From: Bradyrhizobium huanghuaihaiense
GTDB taxonomy: Bacteria > Pseudomonadota > Alphaproteobacteria > Rhizobiales > Xanthobacteraceae
Assembly: GCF_007830635.1 (NCBI RefSeq)
Contig: NZ_VLLA01000005.1
Coordinates: 62,001-126,000, forward strand
Direction of reading: 5' to 3'
Length of the DNA stretch: 64,000 nt
Positions within the stretch are counted from its first letter, which is position 1; every line of letters begins with the position of its first letter. This document shows, piece by piece, positions 62,709 through 64,000 of the stretch. The notes under the pieces are model-generated. The model searched no databases. It was given only the letters and a program-made list of their open reading frames with translations, and was not told where the DNA came from. A program made the translations under genes and the position numbers.

Positions 62709-64000
62709 CTATTGCCGCGCCATCTGCGCGTTGCCGACGGCATCGCCGTCGAGCTTCTGGTCGTCGTGCATTGTAACGGTGACGCGGAGCAGCCGCCCTT
62801 CGAACTCGAACGGGGCCTCGTAATGCGAGACCGGGCTGCCGCGGTCGCGGCCGATGTCGAGGCCGGACCACGAGATCAGCGTGTGGAAGCCGAGCTGGGT
62901 CTGGAGCGAACCCACCGGCTCGTCATCGATCAGCAGCGTGTATGCGGTGACGCCGGTCCGCGAGCCCTTGGCCGGCGGCTCCCTGCGCACGAGACGTTCG
63001 ACGTGCACGCCAAGCCGGCGCGCGCCTGACGGCACCTTGCGGTCCGAACGCACGATCTGGTGGCTGCCGCCGATATTGAGGTCGTGCACGAGGTGGCCAT
63101 CCCTGACGTAGAGGCTGTAGCCCGAGGTCGCATCGCCGTGCGAGATCAGCACGCCGTTGGCACCCCGCTCCTCGATCTCGACATGGGCCTCGATCGTGTA
63201 GCTGCGGCTGCGCACATCGGGAGCGACGTCGGTCGGCACGTGACCCATGCCGGCGTGGAAGACGAAATGATGGCGCGCGCCGTGGAAGCGCGCGGCGTTC
63301 TCGGCAAAGCGCGGGCCGAAGCGGTCGTCGAGCGGCAGCACCTTGTGCTTCTCGGCCTCCGCCCACCACGTCGCAATCATCGCGGCGAGACGCTCCGGCT
63401 CCTTCGCACCGAGGTCATTGGTCTCGGAGAAGTCTTCATCGAGATGGAACAGCTCCCATTTGTCGTTCTCGAACGGCGTCCCCGACGGATGGAAGGAAAC
63501 CGCCTTCCATCCGGCCTGCCAAAGGCCGCGATGGCCGAACATCTCGAAATATTGCGGCGAGCTCTTCGACGGCGCGGACGCATCATTGATCGAGCGCGCA
63601 AAGCTCTCGCCTTCCAGCGACATCTGCGGACAGCCGGCGATCTCGCTGGGCGCCTCGATGCCGATCAGCTCCAGCAGCGTCGGCGTGAGATCGCAGGCAT
63701 GCACGAACTGGTGGCGCAGCTCGCCCTTGCCTGCGATGCGCTTGGGCCAGTTGATGACGAAGGGATCGCGGATGCCGCCGCCATGGGTGTTCTGCTTGTA
63801 GCGCCGCAGCGGCGTGTTCGACGCCATCGCCCAGCCATGCGGGAAGTTGCTGTGCGTGTCGGGCCCGCCGATGTCGTCGATGCGGGCGAGCTTTTCGGCG
63901 ATCGGCTCCGGCTTGAAGTTGAACGGCCCCATCGCATTGACGAAGCCGAGCGGCCCGCCCTCCTGGCTCGCGCCATTGTCGGACATCACGATGATCACGG
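62709..64000 (-). CDS. Sulfatase (arylsulfatase family), C-terminal part
   Basis: The last ~430 residues of a large alkaline-phosphatase-fold sulfatase; the N-terminus and the modified-cysteine motif lie beyond the window. The metal-binding VMSDNGASQEGG motif at the edge, followed by PLRRYKQNTHGGGIRDPFVI with the catalytic-site lysine and histidine region, identifies the family. A long C-terminal extension (about 200 residues, ending in a beta-rich domain with GFHTLISWSGLDIGRDRGSPV) is typical of large arylsulfatases of this type. It hydrolyses sulfate (or related) esters; the substrate is unknown. Confidence 0.88.
   Translation of the reverse strand, partial: VIIVMSDNGASQEGGPLGFVNAMGPFNFKPEPIAEKLARIDDIGGPDTHSNFPHGWAMASNTPLRRYKQNTHGGGIRDPFVINWPKRIAGKGELRHQFVHACDLTPTLLELIGIEAPSEIAGCPQMSLEGESFARSINDASAPSKSSPQYFEMFGHRGLWQAGWKAVSFHPSGTPFENDKWELFHLDEDFSETNDLGAKEPERLAAMIATWWAEAEKHKVLPLDDRFGPRFAENAARFHGARHHFVFHAGMGHVPTDVAPDVRSRSYTIEAHVEIEERGANGVLISHGDATSGYSLYVRDGHLVHDLNIGGSHQIVRSDRKVPSGARRLGVHVERLVRREPPAKGSRTGVTAYTLLIDDEPVGSLQTQLGFHTLISWSGLDIGRDRGSPVSHYEAPFEFEGRLLRVTVTMHDDQKLDGDAVGNAQMARQ

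Overview
The window is dense, GC-rich alphaproteobacterial chromosome. The gene complement (OprB-type porin, TAXI/TRAP transport, IalB, putative Irr-type iron boxes, many CoA-transferase and thiolase genes) and the dispersed intergenic palindromes point to Bradyrhizobium or a close Nitrobacteraceae relative. This assignment is inferred from the sequence alone. I see no rRNA, tRNA, CRISPR array, phage or insertion sequence.

Layout. 1-9.7 kb: start of mmsA with a divergent LysR gene, a hotdog thioesterase/TetR pair, enoyl-CoA hydratase, acetyl-CoA acetyltransferase, an MFS carrier, a frameshifted OprB porin, a CorA-type channel and acetoacetate decarboxylase. 9.9-11.1 kb: patatin-like phospholipase, divergent from adc. 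11.3-17.6 kb: a compact operon (HMG-CoA-lyase-like enzyme, CaiB CoA-transferase, tripartite-tricarboxylate binding protein, LeuC, LeuD) with a divergent LysR gene; it reads like a route from citraconate/citramalate to pyruvate and acetyl-CoA. 17.7-20.4 kb: three TadE/TadG-like membrane-anchored proteins. 20.7-30.7 kb: acyl-CoA carboxylase beta subunit, IclR regulator and divergent biotin carrier, TAXI/TRAP transporter, glutaminase-STAS-cNMP fusion, a MazG-like protein and a CMD-family protein. 31-35.7 kb: DUF35 protein with a degenerate thiolase, a second CaiB enzyme and an SCP-x-type thiolase.

35.8-48 kb is a sugar-acid system: an ABC importer (ATPase, Tat-exported binding protein, two permeases), an SDR-type sugar-acid dehydrogenase, KDG kinase and KDPG aldolase on one strand; a LacI regulator, an XylD-like dehydratase and two SDRs on the other. 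Two related 14-bp LacI-type palindromes flank lacI. 48.3-51.4 kb: an EamA exporter, a frameshifted LysR gene, an M50 protease and a small membrane protein.

51.4-57.3 kb is an iron-uptake operon (TonB-dependent receptor, PiuC hydroxylase, ExbB, ExbD, TonB) preceded by phased TTCTAAA repeats resembling the Irr iron control element; a neighbouring small gene has a similar box. 57.6-62 kb holds an RND efflux adaptor and pump, followed by an IalB-family protein and the C-terminal part of a sulfatase that runs off the window.

At least ten intergenic gaps carry palindromic repeats, several of which could fold as paired hairpins. Two genes (oprB, lysR) carry apparent single-site frameshifts that may be real mutations or sequence errors.
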